The notes under the pieces were generated by a model. It was not told the origin of the DNA. It saw only the letters and a list, made by a program, of their open reading frames with translations, and searched no databases. A DNA stretch of 64,000 nt from a virus: the IMG/VR virus record IMGVR_UViG_3300044838_000071, positions 1 through 64,000 of that record; one strand, written 5' to 3'. Numbering within the stretch: the first letter of the stretch is position 1; every line of letters begins with the position of its first letter. Shown here piece by piece: positions 47,735-56,492 of the stretch. The position numbers and the translations under genes were made by a program.

Positions 47735-48192
47735 GGCAGTTGCTCCCCACGGAACGCCGCGCCGATGCGCGGCGCGAGCAGCGGATACTCGGCGTCGGTC
47801 GCAGGGCGCAAGTAGGGGCGCGGCGCCATCAGCGGGCCCACCGGTGGCGGGATCAGGTCCATGTCGCCCATCCCCTCGATCGCGCGCGCTTCGGCGGACG
47901 GGCCGGCGATGCTCGTGCCGATCTCGAGGTACAGCGAGTAGTTCGCGTCTGAGCCCCACTGCCCGCTGATGTGCTCGCCCTCCGACGACGCGCCGTCGAG
48001 GATCTGGATCGAGTTCACCAAGAACGCGGTGCGGTTGGCGAAGCGTGTGTCCGGCAGTGACGCCGGCGGGTAGGACGGGTGATTGTCCTTCGCGTGGCTC
48101 ACGCACTCCGCCATCGTCTTGTCGGTGCCGAGCTTCGCGGCCTCCGCGACCTTCGCCCGGACCGCCGCGCCGTGCCAGTGGAGCCTGGCCAT
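47731..48192 (-). CDS. HK97 gp10-like head-tail joining protein
   Basis: A 153-residue protein with MARLHWHGAAVRAKVAEAAKLG at the start, a basic helix then an APRPYLRPATDAEYPLLAPRI end. The RPxLRPA motif near the C-terminus is the signature of HK97 gp10 family neck proteins. Confidence 0.75.
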   Translation of the reverse strand: MARLHWHGAAVRAKVAEAAKLGTDKTMAECVSHAKDNHPSYPPASLPDTRFANRTAFLVNSIQILDGASSEGEHISGQWGSDANYSLYLEIGTSIAGPSAEARAIEGMGDMDLIPPPVGPLMAPRPYLRPATDAEYPLLAPRIGAAFRGEQLP

Positions 48193-48356
48193 CAGCTCAC
48201 CTCGCGCAGCAGATCGTCCCGGCACTCGTCGACCATCTCTTTGAGGGTCAGATCGACCTCGCTGTGCGCGTGGCTCTCGACCTCCTCAAGGAACTTGACG
48301 AGGCGCGCGAACAGCGGCAGGTCAACGACCGTCACCTCGATGGTGTGCTCGGGCAT
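48192..48356 (-). CDS. small hypothetical protein of the neck region
   Basis: A 54-residue protein (MPEHTIEVTVVDLPLFARLV...) behind a strong AAGGAGGTCAG site. No family recognised. Confidence 0.55.
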   Translation of the reverse strand: MPEHTIEVTVVDLPLFARLVKFLEEVESHAHSEVDLTLKEMVDECRDDLLREVS

Positions 48357-48367
48357 CGCTGACCTCC

Positions 48368-48742
48368 TTACGGGCGCATCAGCGCGCACTCGGTGTGGCT
48401 TCCCCACTGCTCGACTGCGACCACGCGGAACGGGCCCTCGACGACCACGTTGCCTTCGGTGTCCTGAATCGCCGTGACCCAGTCGCCGTCCCGCACGTCG
48501 ACGTCGGGCCGCACGATGATGCCGCCGCCGGTGAAGTTGATCGTGCGCGTCGGCGTCGCGTACTCCTTGGAGGCCGAGCGAGCTCCGCCCTCTTTCCACC
48601 ACCAGAAGCGGCACGGGATCGGCTTCTTGCCGACGACCACCCGTTTCGCTTTCGCGATGCCGCCGAACTCGTCGCGCGCGCCCTCTTCGCGCTCGAGCAC
48701 GGCGCGCTGCGTGAGCGAGCGGCTGAGGGTGTAGGCGAGCAT
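48368..48742 (-). CDS. head closure / head-tail connector protein
   Basis: A 124-residue beta-barrel-like protein at the head closure position before the gp10-like gene. It starts MLAYTLSRSLTQRAVLEREEGARDEFGGI and carries GDWVTAIQDTEGNVVVEGPFRVVAVEQW, as in SPP1 gp16-like stoppers. Weak ribosome binding site. Confidence 0.65.
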   Translation of the reverse strand: MLAYTLSRSLTQRAVLEREEGARDEFGGIAKAKRVVVGKKPIPCRFWWWKEGGARSASKEYATPTRTINFTGGGIIVRPDVDVRDGDWVTAIQDTEGNVVVEGPFRVVAVEQWGSHTECALMRP

Positions 48743-48745
48743 CCG

Positions 48746-49072
48746 TCAGAGCGAGCGCGTGATGATCAGGATTTCGTAGCTGTCGTTCGGCACCGACTCT
48801 TTGGTGCCGTCTTTCCAGTAGATCTTCGCTTCGGCCTGGTAGGTGCCGTCGGCGGCCGTGTTCATTTCGGCCCATTTGACGATGACTTCGCCTTTTTTGG
48901 CGTTGCCGATGTCCATTTTCAGCTGCAGCGCGGCGCCTTCGCTGCCTTCGATCCGCAGCCACAGTTCGAGTTTTTCGGCGTTGGTCAGGTCGATCGCGCC
49001 GTTGACGTCTTCGAGCGTCGCCGTGAACGGAGGGGCCGTATCTTTCGTCTTCAGCGTGTAGCGGCTAGCCAT
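48746..49072 (-). CDS. BppU-N-like immunoglobulin-fold virion protein
   Basis: A 108-residue protein with the pattern of the N-terminal domain of phage baseplate upper proteins: PPFTATLEDVNGAIDLTNAEKLELWLR, then VKWAEMNTAADGTYQAEAKIYWKDG. It likely forms an Ig-like decoration or fibre domain. Finding it free-standing among neck genes is unusual. Confidence 0.65.
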   Translation of the reverse strand: MASRYTLKTKDTAPPFTATLEDVNGAIDLTNAEKLELWLRIEGSEGAALQLKMDIGNAKKGEVIVKWAEMNTAADGTYQAEAKIYWKDGTKESVPNDSYEILIITRSL

Positions 49073-49445
49073 AGTTCGTCACCACCAGCCTTGTCGTGTT
49101 GGGCTTGACGGAGAGGCGCGTCTTCTTGGAGGCGACCGTCATCAGCGTGCGATCGGGCACCACGATGTTCATGTGCGTGTCTACGCGCTCGTCGACGTTG
49201 AGCTGCGTCGGCGGGTGCACTTTGCCGCTGCCGAAGCCGGGGATGAAGACCGACAGCGAGCCCGCGCTGGACGAGCTCGACGGCGCCAGCGGCAGCCGCG
49301 TCCTCGTGCGCAGCGTCAGCGTGGCTTTGCTCGAGCTGGACGCCGGCGCGAGTTCCAGCAGCGCGGGCCCCGGTTTCGCAGCTTCACCGACGCCGAACAG
49401 TTCGTCGCCCGGATAGAAGCTGCCCGGATAGCCCTCGCCCGGCAC
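49065..49445 (-). CDS. virion protein with 21-residue Ser/Ala repeats
   Basis: The middle of this 126-residue protein repeats a 21-residue unit (LLELAPASSSSKATLTLRT, then RTRLPLAPSSSSSAGSLSVFI) also found in the protein at 63278. The C-terminus is beta-rich and ends MTVASKKTRLSVKPNTTRLVVTNYG. It may be a small fibre or decoration protein. Confidence 0.6.
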   Translation of the reverse strand: MPGEGYPGSFYPGDELFGVGEAAKPGPALLELAPASSSSKATLTLRTRTRLPLAPSSSSSAGSLSVFIPGFGSGKVHPPTQLNVDERVDTHMNIVVPDRTLMTVASKKTRLSVKPNTTRLVVTNYG

Positions 49446-49850
49446 CTACTCGCCCTTCGGCCGGTGCACCATCACGATTCGCTCCTGCGGCATCGAGAAC
49501 AGCTCCTCGTCGCCGATCTTCAGCGTGGTGTAGCCGTATTTGGAGTGGTAGACCCGGTCGCCCTCCTTGACGTGCATCGGCATCGACACGGGGCCGCCGA
49601 CGGTCGCCACGTCGACGCCCTTGCCGACGCCGACGACGACGCCGGTGATCGCCTCCTCGATGCGGTCGTTGCCGGGCTCGTGGACGGTGAACAGCTCCTT
49701 GTCACCGGCCTGCCGGCGCACCATGCCGTCCGCTTCGCGCGCGAGCACGCCCTGCTCCTCGTCTGGGCGTACCACCACACGGTCGCCCAGCACCTCGTAG
49801 TCGAGCTCGCTCAGGTACTCCCAGCCCACGGTCTCGTCTACTGCGCTCAT
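49446..49850 (-). CDS. GroES-like co-chaperonin
   Basis: A 134-residue protein with the Cpn10 fold: LGDRVVVRPDEEQ (start strand), then VVVGVGKGVDVATVGG, then KEGDRVYHSKYGYTTLKIGDEELF and the end PQERIVMV. The region from about 40 to 60 (DGMVRRQAGDKELFTVHEP) lies where the mobile loop should be and is longer than in host GroES. Phage co-chaperonins such as T4 gp31 help host GroEL fold the capsid protein. ATG starts 3 bases inside the spike gene stop. Confidence 0.85.
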   Translation of the reverse strand: MSAVDETVGWEYLSELDYEVLGDRVVVRPDEEQGVLAREADGMVRRQAGDKELFTVHEPGNDRIEEAITGVVVGVGKGVDVATVGGPVSMPMHVKEGDRVYHSKYGYTTLKIGDEELFSMPQERIVMVHRPKGE

Positions 49851-52800
49851 ATCTCGATCACCACCACTCCTCCTTCGTCTGGGCCCGCGACGGACCCGAC
49901 CTTGTAGCCAGCAGTGTCGCCCGGCCCGCTGACGGGCTCGAGCACGCCCTTGTCGCCGTCGGAGTTGCGAGGCGACGCGCTGAAGCGCGCACGCACGACC
50001 TGGTCGGCCGTGACCGTGCGGGCCATCGCCGGCGTCACCGGCTGGCCGATGACGAAGCTCAAGTCGAGTGTCGCTTCGCTGAGTTCGAGGAATTCGGGGC
50101 GGATTTTGACCGTCGAGCCTTCGGCGATCGTGCCGCTGGCGCCGCCCGTTTCGACGCCTTCAAATTTACCGACGACCGTTTTCGCGTATTTGTAGATGGT
50201 CGTGCCGAGCTTGATGAAGCCGTTCGTCGCAGGGAAGCCTTCCGTGCTCTGCACGTTGATCGTGATCGTGCCGCCAAGCGTCACCGGTTTAGTCAGGCGC
50301 GTGTGCAGGTCGGCGACGTCGTTGTAGTGCACTTCGGCGGCGCCGATGCGCAGCCAGCCCGAGCTGCGGAAGCCGTCGATGCTCGAGACCTGCAGCGCCG
50401 TGACGCCGCCCGTCAGCAGTTTCGTCACGGCCGCGGTGAGGACCGTGCCGCCGATCGCCGCCTTGCCCTGCGGTGGGCCGCCTGTGATCAGGCTGTTGTT
50501 GTTGACGACGAGATAGGCGCGGATCAGGTTTTCAGCGAGCGCCGCCTGAGCTTCGGCGTTGAATTCGGGGTTGGGTTCTTCTTCGCCTTCGGGTTCTTCG
50601 GTCGTTTCTTCGGGCACCTCGCCGCCCGACTGCGACACGATCATTTCGTAGGGGATCTGCGCGCTGTTGCCGGAGATCACCGACGCCGGGCCAGCCGGGT
50701 AGCCGCTCGAGCCGGCGATCGGGAACACGCACAGGTCGGTCACGGTCTTACCCGAGGCGATCGCCACGGCGACACCTTCAGAGTTGGTGAAGCCCGTCGC
50801 GCAGCTGACGCCCACCAGGTAGTTGCGGGGCGTCGAGAGCGCCACGCCGATCGCCGCGCCCGGCTTGATCTTGTACGTCGACGCGGCGCCTTTCGTGAGC
50901 GTGCAGCCCGTCAGCGTCTCCATGCTCAGCACGGTGGCCGCGGCGAACGTGCCGTTGCCTTCGGTGACGCCCGTGAGGAAGAATTTGCCGCCGCTCGTTT
51001 CGGTGCCCGTGTACTGGATTTCGGTGTTGCCAAAGCGCAGCCAGCCGCGGGTCGGGAGGTTGGTCAGCGTCGTGACCTCGAGCTTGCCTTTCGCAGCTTC
51101 GGCGAGCGGGAACGCCACCTGCGCCACCAGCGCCGTCGTGACTTCGCTCTTGCCGGTGTAGTGCACTTCGATGTTGCTGGTGCCGGCTGGGCTCGCGCGC
51201 ACGACCGGGATCAGCGCCGTGCCTTCGCCGGGGAGCAGCGCATGGGAGCCGACGCCGACGATGGCGGGGATCACGTTGGCGGCCGCTTCCGGGCCGATGT
51301 AGCGCGTTTTCGCTTCCGGTTCGCTGTAGACGCCCTGGTAGTAGCAGGTGACCGTCTTGCCGGCTTCCGGTTCGATCCTGAACGCGCCGCCGTTCGCGGA
51401 GAAGCCCAGCAGCGAGTTGACCTGCGCCGCGCGGAGCAGTTTCGCCTTCGTCGCCACGCCACCTTTCGCGGTGCCGCCGGACAGCCCGCGCAGTTCGGCG
51501 GGGCTGCCTTCGAGCAGCACGACCGCGCCTTTCGGGACGTTCGGCACCGGCATGATCACGTCCGTCAGTTCGGGGAAGCCTTTCACCGTCGTGCCGATCG
51601 GGATGTTGTGCGTGACCGCCCCGACTTCGCCTTCTTTGGCGATGTTCTTGATCAGCGCGACCCCTTCGACGACTTCGGCGGAGGCGTACTGCAGATCCTG
51701 CGTGACGCCGCCGACGACGACGCGCACCGCGCCGAAACGAGCCGGCAGCCCGGCGATGCTCGCAACTTTCATCTGGCGGTCGCCGACTTTGACTTCTGCC
51801 CCCACGGTGGTCGTCGTGGGGATTTCGCTGTTCTTGACGCCGGCGTAGGTCGCCTGCGTGCCAGCGCCGAGGCGCACTAGCCCGAGCGGTTCCTTCAGCA
51901 CGCTCACGCCGTTGCCCTGCTGGAAGTTGGTCAGCGTCGCGGTGAGATCACGCACGAGCCCCGTGAGGCCGCCCTGGAAGCTCAGCGTGATCGTCTGCCC
52001 GAGGATCGACGTGGTGGCACCACCGCTCGCCGCGACGGAGGCGACGGGCAGTTCCTGGCCGGCGGGCCCTTCCGCCTGTTCGACGAACGCCGCGAGTTCT
52101 TCGGCGCTGGTCGTCGGGACGGTGATCGCCGAGCCCGCCGGGTAGGTGCCGGTCCCGCCCGTGACGCCTTCAAAGATGTTGCCGGAGATTTTGGTGTATT
52201 TGAGCGGTTCGCTGTTGCCGATCTGGATCCAGCCGTTTGTCGCCGGGAAGCCCGCGGTGCTGCTCGCTTCGACGATCCCGCCCGCCGCCGGCAGCGTGTA
52301 GGCACCGAGCGTCTGCGACGGCGGGGGTATGACGCTGACCTTCCTGAACACCTTGATCAGTTCAGTGGTGTAGACGACGCCTTTCCACGTAAACGAGATC
52401 GTGAATTCGCCTTCCGTCCATTTGCTCGCAGCCTGCCCCGTCAGCTGGAATTTCACCGCTTCGTAGGTCGCGCCGGCGGGGAAGTTCGCCGCGTCGAGGA
52501 TCTGCAGCCGATGGGCGTCCGCCCCGGTTTCGGACGCGAGCGCCGTCGTCGGGATCGGCACGCCCTTTTTGTAGTGGAACAGCGAGCCACCGGCGTAGGC
52601 GACGCCGCCCGTCAGCGGGAAGTCCGCCACGCTCGAGAGGTTCGCCGCTTTGATCTTCTCCGTGTTCATCTGCGCGATCCGCAGGAACAGCGGCGGCGTG
52701 GCACCGGTGCCGAGATCGAGCGGCGCGACGAGCGTCGTGGTCTGTCCGCGTGGGTTCAGCGGCCACTGCACGAGCAGCAGCGACGTGCTCGTTTTGACTT

Positions 52801-55198
52801 CGATGGCTTTCGATCCGGGGTTGGCGACGCCCGTGAATTCCGTCGGCGTGATCCCCGTGTACGTCAGGGTGCCGGCGCCGGTCGTGAATTCGCCCGTCGG
52901 CGGGAAGCCGTTGGTCAGAGCTTTCAGCGTGCCGCCCGAGCTGCCTATGGCGAAGTTCGCCGTCGCGGTCGGTTTCGTCGACACCGTCTGTTCGTCGGCG
53001 GTGCCCGTCCCGAGGTGCGCGAGGCGCGTCAGGATCGTGCTGCGGATCGGCTGCGGCACGACGGCGACGGGCATGTGGAATTCTTCGCCCGGTCCCACGG
53101 TCGCGGACTGCATCGCGAAGCCCTCCGGCAGCGCACCCGGCGAGTCGAAGATCGTCGCGTTGCCGAGCACCGGTCCGACGTTCGGTTCGACGCGAGTGAC
53201 CTTCCGCAGCAGGTCGTATTTCGCGATCGACGTCGGCAGCCCGGGGAGTTCGCCGGGCGCTGGCGCCGGTGGCCCCAGGACCGTGCGGAACGCGAGCTGT
53301 AGACGCGTGCCGCCAGCGTCGAACATGTTCGCCTTGTTGTCTTCCTGGCCGCCGGCGCGCATGAACGGCAGGCCCAGCGCGCGCGCCATCTTCAGCCCTT
53401 CGGTGATGTCTCCGAAGTCACAGTGGTTGACGGTGCCCGACGCGCGCACGCAGCAGCCGGTGCCCGGTTCAAAGCCCGAGTTGGTGAACAGGTGGCCGTC
53501 GACGGTGAGCTCGCTGATCCCGCCGCACTTCACGATCGCGTCCGACGGCTGCGTGACGTCGCCTCTGACGCGCCCTCCGAGTGGCCCCGTGCCACCGGAG
53601 GAGACCAGGGTGTCTTTGACCTTCACTTTCAGGATTTTGCTTTCCATCGAGTCGTCGACGAACACGCCGCGCGCCGGTTCCTCGATCGTGACGCGGTCGA
53701 GCTGCACGCCGGCCATGAACGTCTCGCCGTTCTGTTCGCACGCCGCCTTGTAGATGCACGGGCCGTTGCTGAAGCCCCAGTGGCCGAGGACGAACGACGT
53801 GCCACCGATCGCGGCACCCGGCTCGACGTATCCTGCGCAGAAGCCGGACACCATCGCGCAGTTGTAGACGAGGATGTTGCCGCCGCCTTTTTTGAACGTC
53901 GCCCAGCGGAGCTTCGCCCAGCCGCCGATGTCCGTTTCAAAGATCGTGAAGTGGTCGCAGTCGAGCAGGATGCCGCTCGCAACGGCGCCATAGACTTTCG
54001 ACTTCCAGATGCTCCCCGGCCCGGCCGCGAGCACCAGATCGATCAGGTTCGGTACCTGCTTGGTCGTCGTGCGAAGGTTCGGCGCCGCGTCCTGCGTCGT
54101 GACCTCGACCGAGTCGAGCACCTTGACCGCTTTCGAGGCGGCCGTGAACTTGTTGAGCGCGATCCCGTAGCCGCGGCTGTTGCTGTTCGCCTTTTCGAGC
54201 GGGCCGATCGCGTTGCAGCCTTTGGCGAGCAGGAACGTCAGCTCGTTGTGGCCGCGTCGCCCGTGCACGGAGGTGTTCTTCGGCAGGTGCAGGTGCGCGT
54301 AGACCTTGTTGTACGGCGACGCGAAGCCCGTGTATTCGCGCAACGTGCGCCCGAGTGATTCCAGCGCGACGTTGCCCAGCAGCACATCGCCTGGGTCACC
54401 CGAGATGCTGCTCGTCGCACCGTCGCGCGTTTCACCGGCGTGGTCAGCGGCGGCCTGGCACTTCGCGCTCTGGTCGCCGTTTTCGGTCCCGACCTGCACG
54501 CCGTGCTCCTGCAGCCAGACGCTCTCATGGCGCAGCGTGATCCCGAGATTCGTCCATTTCGCGGGATCCCACGCGGCTTTCGCGGCGATGTCTTCGTTCG
54601 CTTCCCAGATCAGACCTTCGCGTTCGACGATCGCTCTCTTGCGCCACGCGTGCGTGCTCGTCCACGTCGCCGGATGCTTGACCGCCGGCACGAGGCCCTG
54701 CAGCGACCAGCCCTCGTTGACGCCGGTGCCGAACGTCGCACCCGTCGTGAACGACGTGCCGGTCGTCGGGTTGGCCATCAGCGTTTCCCCGGCGTGGGTG
54801 CGCACTTCGCCGGCGTTGACGACTTCTTCCGGTTTCCATTCCGGCGGGATTGGTGCGGCGGCAGCGAGCTGAGAGGTCTTCCTGAAGCCGCGCAGCAGCC
54901 CCTCCGTCGTGCCACCGAAGATCGCGTCGCCGGCTTTGATGTTGCGGGCCGCGCTGTTCTCGGCCTGCCGTTCGACGGTCAGTTTGTCGCCGGCGACCGC
55001 GATCACCGTCACGACCTCAGCGTTGCCGGGCGTAGCCGGTTCGCCGGTCGGCCGCACCGTGGCCACGTACGGTGGCCCGCTCGCTGGCGGCGTGCCCGCG
55101 AAGCGAGCTCCCTGCCCGGCCTGCACTTCGATGATGAGGCCGGCGGCGCCGGGGTTGTTGGCGACGGCGCCGACCGAGAAGTTGGGAGCGCCAGGCAT
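49847..55198 (-). CDS. tail spike / receptor-binding protein with beta-helix
   Basis: A 1783-residue protein. Residues about 1-240 are an N-terminal attachment region (VGAVANNPGAAGLIIEVQ..., carbohydrate-binding-like WTNLGI/WDPAKWTNLG segments). Residues about 250-650 resemble a right-handed beta-helix (LLLDCDHFTIFETD, GGGNILVYNCAMVSGFCAG, GVFVDDSMESKILKV). The rest is a long chain of repeated beta domains (LRFGNTEIQYTGTE, LRIGAAEVHYN, IQIGNSEPLKYTK). It probably binds or degrades host surface polysaccharide. It sits between the capsid and neck genes, not after the tail genes. Confidence 0.8.
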   Translation of the reverse strand: MPGAPNFSVGAVANNPGAAGLIIEVQAGQGARFAGTPPASGPPYVATVRPTGEPATPGNAEVVTVIAVAGDKLTVERQAENSAARNIKAGDAIFGGTTEGLLRGFRKTSQLAAAAPIPPEWKPEEVVNAGEVRTHAGETLMANPTTGTSFTTGATFGTGVNEGWSLQGLVPAVKHPATWTSTHAWRKRAIVEREGLIWEANEDIAAKAAWDPAKWTNLGITLRHESVWLQEHGVQVGTENGDQSAKCQAAADHAGETRDGATSSISGDPGDVLLGNVALESLGRTLREYTGFASPYNKVYAHLHLPKNTSVHGRRGHNELTFLLAKGCNAIGPLEKANSNSRGYGIALNKFTAASKAVKVLDSVEVTTQDAAPNLRTTTKQVPNLIDLVLAAGPGSIWKSKVYGAVASGILLDCDHFTIFETDIGGWAKLRWATFKKGGGNILVYNCAMVSGFCAGYVEPGAAIGGTSFVLGHWGFSNGPCIYKAACEQNGETFMAGVQLDRVTIEEPARGVFVDDSMESKILKVKVKDTLVSSGGTGPLGGRVRGDVTQPSDAIVKCGGISELTVDGHLFTNSGFEPGTGCCVRASGTVNHCDFGDITEGLKMARALGLPFMRAGGQEDNKANMFDAGGTRLQLAFRTVLGPPAPAPGELPGLPTSIAKYDLLRKVTRVEPNVGPVLGNATIFDSPGALPEGFAMQSATVGPGEEFHMPVAVVPQPIRSTILTRLAHLGTGTADEQTVSTKPTATANFAIGSSGGTLKALTNGFPPTGEFTTGAGTLTYTGITPTEFTGVANPGSKAIEVKTSTSLLLVQWPLNPRGQTTTLVAPLDLGTGATPPLFLRIAQMNTEKIKAANLSSVADFPLTGGVAYAGGSLFHYKKGVPIPTTALASETGADAHRLQILDAANFPAGATYEAVKFQLTGQAASKWTEGEFTISFTWKGVVYTTELIKVFRKVSVIPPPSQTLGAYTLPAAGGIVEASSTAGFPATNGWIQIGNSEPLKYTKISGNIFEGVTGGTGTYPAGSAITVPTTSAEELAAFVEQAEGPAGQELPVASVAASGGATTSILGQTITLSFQGGLTGLVRDLTATLTNFQQGNGVSVLKEPLGLVRLGAGTQATYAGVKNSEIPTTTTVGAEVKVGDRQMKVASIAGLPARFGAVRVVVGGVTQDLQYASAEVVEGVALIKNIAKEGEVGAVTHNIPIGTTVKGFPELTDVIMPVPNVPKGAVVLLEGSPAELRGLSGGTAKGGVATKAKLLRAAQVNSLLGFSANGGAFRIEPEAGKTVTCYYQGVYSEPEAKTRYIGPEAAANVIPAIVGVGSHALLPGEGTALIPVVRASPAGTSNIEVHYTGKSEVTTALVAQVAFPLAEAAKGKLEVTTLTNLPTRGWLRFGNTEIQYTGTETSGGKFFLTGVTEGNGTFAAATVLSMETLTGCTLTKGAASTYKIKPGAAIGVALSTPRNYLVGVSCATGFTNSEGVAVAIASGKTVTDLCVFPIAGSSGYPAGPASVISGNSAQIPYEMIVSQSGGEVPEETTEEPEGEEEPNPEFNAEAQAALAENLIRAYLVVNNNSLITGGPPQGKAAIGGTVLTAAVTKLLTGGVTALQVSSIDGFRSSGWLRIGAAEVHYNDVADLHTRLTKPVTLGGTITINVQSTEGFPATNGFIKLGTTIYKYAKTVVGKFEGVETGGASGTIAEGSTVKIRPEFLELSEATLDLSFVIGQPVTPAMARTVTADQVVRARFSASPRNSDGDKGVLEPVSGPGDTAGYKVGSVAGPDEGGVVVIEI

Positions 55199-55617
55199 CA
55201 GCGTCCCCCTTCGCTCGAGCGGATGTCGCCGACACCGGCGTTCTGCGGCATCGTGAACTGGTCGCGCGTGAACGGCGACTGCACGCGGTCGGGGTCATCT
55301 CGCCGCGCCTGCTTCTCCGACAGGCTGAGGCCGCCGGCCCATGGCGCGTGCATGCTCGCCGCGCGACTGCGAGCTTCCTTGGCACGTTCCGCGTAGACCT
55401 TCGCCTGCTTGCTGTATGTCGTCTGCAGGACGCCGATCTGCTCGTCGGCCTGCATCGCGAACAGCCGCGCGAGCGATTCCATGCACCGCGCGACTGCCGA
55501 GAGCACTTCACCCTCGCTAGGCGGAGAACCCGGCGCCTCCCTCGAGATCGCGTACTCGACCTCTTCGTCCGTCAGGAGGGGCGCCGCCGAGTTCGTGTCC
55601 GAGATCTCGAAGCGCAC
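55198..55617 (-). CDS. head-tail connector (neck) protein
   Basis: The frame encodes VRFEISDTNSAAPLLTDEEVEYAI..., matching a widespread phage connector family that normally begins like FxYSGxPxSSxLDAVRFxIxDT. That missing part (IAFSYSGNPASSVLDA) is present in frame upstream of the first canonical start, GTG 55617, and GGGAGGTGA lies before an ATC at 55665. ATC 55665 therefore looks like the true start (155 residues). The C-terminus is helical and basic. Confidence 0.75.
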   Translation of the reverse strand: MRFEISDTNSAAPLLTDEEVEYAISREAPGSPPSEGEVLSAVARCMESLARLFAMQADEQIGVLQTTYSKQAKVYAERAKEARSRAASMHAPWAGGLSLSEKQARRDDPDRVQSPFTRDQFTMPQNAGVGDIRSSEGGR

Positions 55618-55671
55618 AGCGTCGAGGACGCTGCTCGCCGGGTTTCCGCTGTAGCTAAACGCGATGGCCGC

Positions 55672-56154
55672 TCACCTCCCCCGCTTTGTAAGGGTCCGCA
55701 TTGCCGCATAGATCCGCTGCCGCTCGGCTAGTACGGCATCACTGATGCGGTTATTGCCAAGCACGATCGTCGCTCGCATCTCAAGCGCGAGATCGGCCAC
55801 TTCACGCTTTATGACCAGGTAGGGCAGCGCGATTCGTAGAACGGCCTCTGCACGACGCGACTCAAGCTGCCAGTGGTGTAGCGGCTTGCACTTCTGATCG
55901 CGATAACGATGGCAGCCAGTATTGCCAGGCCACCGTGCCTGAAGCCACCCTATAAGCCGCTGGTCAGTATTAGCGACCCGCAGCACCAATGAGTAGTGTC
56001 GGGCGGACTTTGTGTCCGTCCGGTGGCGGAGCCCGATGTAGCCCTCGCCGTCGATGATCCCGGCGAGATATGCGAGCTCGACTCGTGCCGAGCCCTGGGA
56101 CGCCGGGGAAGGCGTCACCAGGGCGCAACTTGGCACGGGTTCTGGACAGGCCAT
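55672..56154 (-). CDS. LAGLIDADG homing endonuclease
   Basis: A 160-residue protein with the signature YLAGIIDGEGYIGLRH at about residues 29-44; the acidic residues bind the catalytic metal. One motif is seen, so it should act as a dimer. It is free-standing, not an intein or intron: it has its own ATG and stop, and it lies exactly between a head gene and the connector gene, with its stop inside that gene's ribosome binding site. Confidence 0.88.
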   Translation of the reverse strand: MACPEPVPSCALVTPSPASQGSARVELAYLAGIIDGEGYIGLRHRTDTKSARHYSLVLRVANTDQRLIGWLQARWPGNTGCHRYRDQKCKPLHHWQLESRRAEAVLRIALPYLVIKREVADLALEMRATIVLGNNRISDAVLAERQRIYAAMRTLTKRGR

Positions 56155-56166
56155 CTACCTATCCGA

Positions 56167-56490
56167 TCAGGACTCGTCCGACTCTGATTTGCCTGCCTCG
56201 GATTTGCCGGCACCGGTCACTGCGACGGTGCTGGGCGCCGACCGTTTGGCTTCGGCGCCTGCCGGCTTCGCCTTCGACCGGCGAGAACGCGAGCGTGACC
56301 GCGCTTTCGCCGGTTTGCTGGCTTTCGCTGCGGGCCTGCTGGCTTTCGCTGCCTTGGGCGCGCTCCCGACCTCGGCGACGTGACCGAGCCGCTGCATCAG
56401 CCCGTAGTCCCGGCCCTCTTCGACCGGGACCTCATCGCCGGGTTCGAGCCACGCATCCCCGACCTTGATCCGCTGCAGCGCAACGAACAT
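56167..56490 (-). CDS. small head-region protein with Ala/Lys-rich tail
   Basis: A 107-residue protein: a 40-residue domain (MFVALQRIKVGDAWLEPGDEVPVEEGRDYG) like small barrel proteins found next to capsid genes, then a basic Ala/Lys/Ser-rich low-complexity tail. It may bind DNA or the capsid. Confidence 0.6.
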   Translation of the reverse strand: MFVALQRIKVGDAWLEPGDEVPVEEGRDYGLMQRLGHVAEVGSAPKAAKASRPAAKASKPAKARSRSRSRRSKAKPAGAEAKRSAPSTVAVTGAGKSEAGKSESDES

Positions 56491-56492
56491 CG

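Noticed and set aside
50303-53753. Plus-strand frames of 525 and 367 codons
   Set aside because: They mirror the tail spike gene in the opposite strand, with composition typical of antisense frames in high-GC DNA.
55672-56154. LAGLIDADG frame as an intein or intron
   Set aside because: It has its own start and stop, neighbouring genes are complete on both sides except for the connector's start codon, and no splice motifs are seen.
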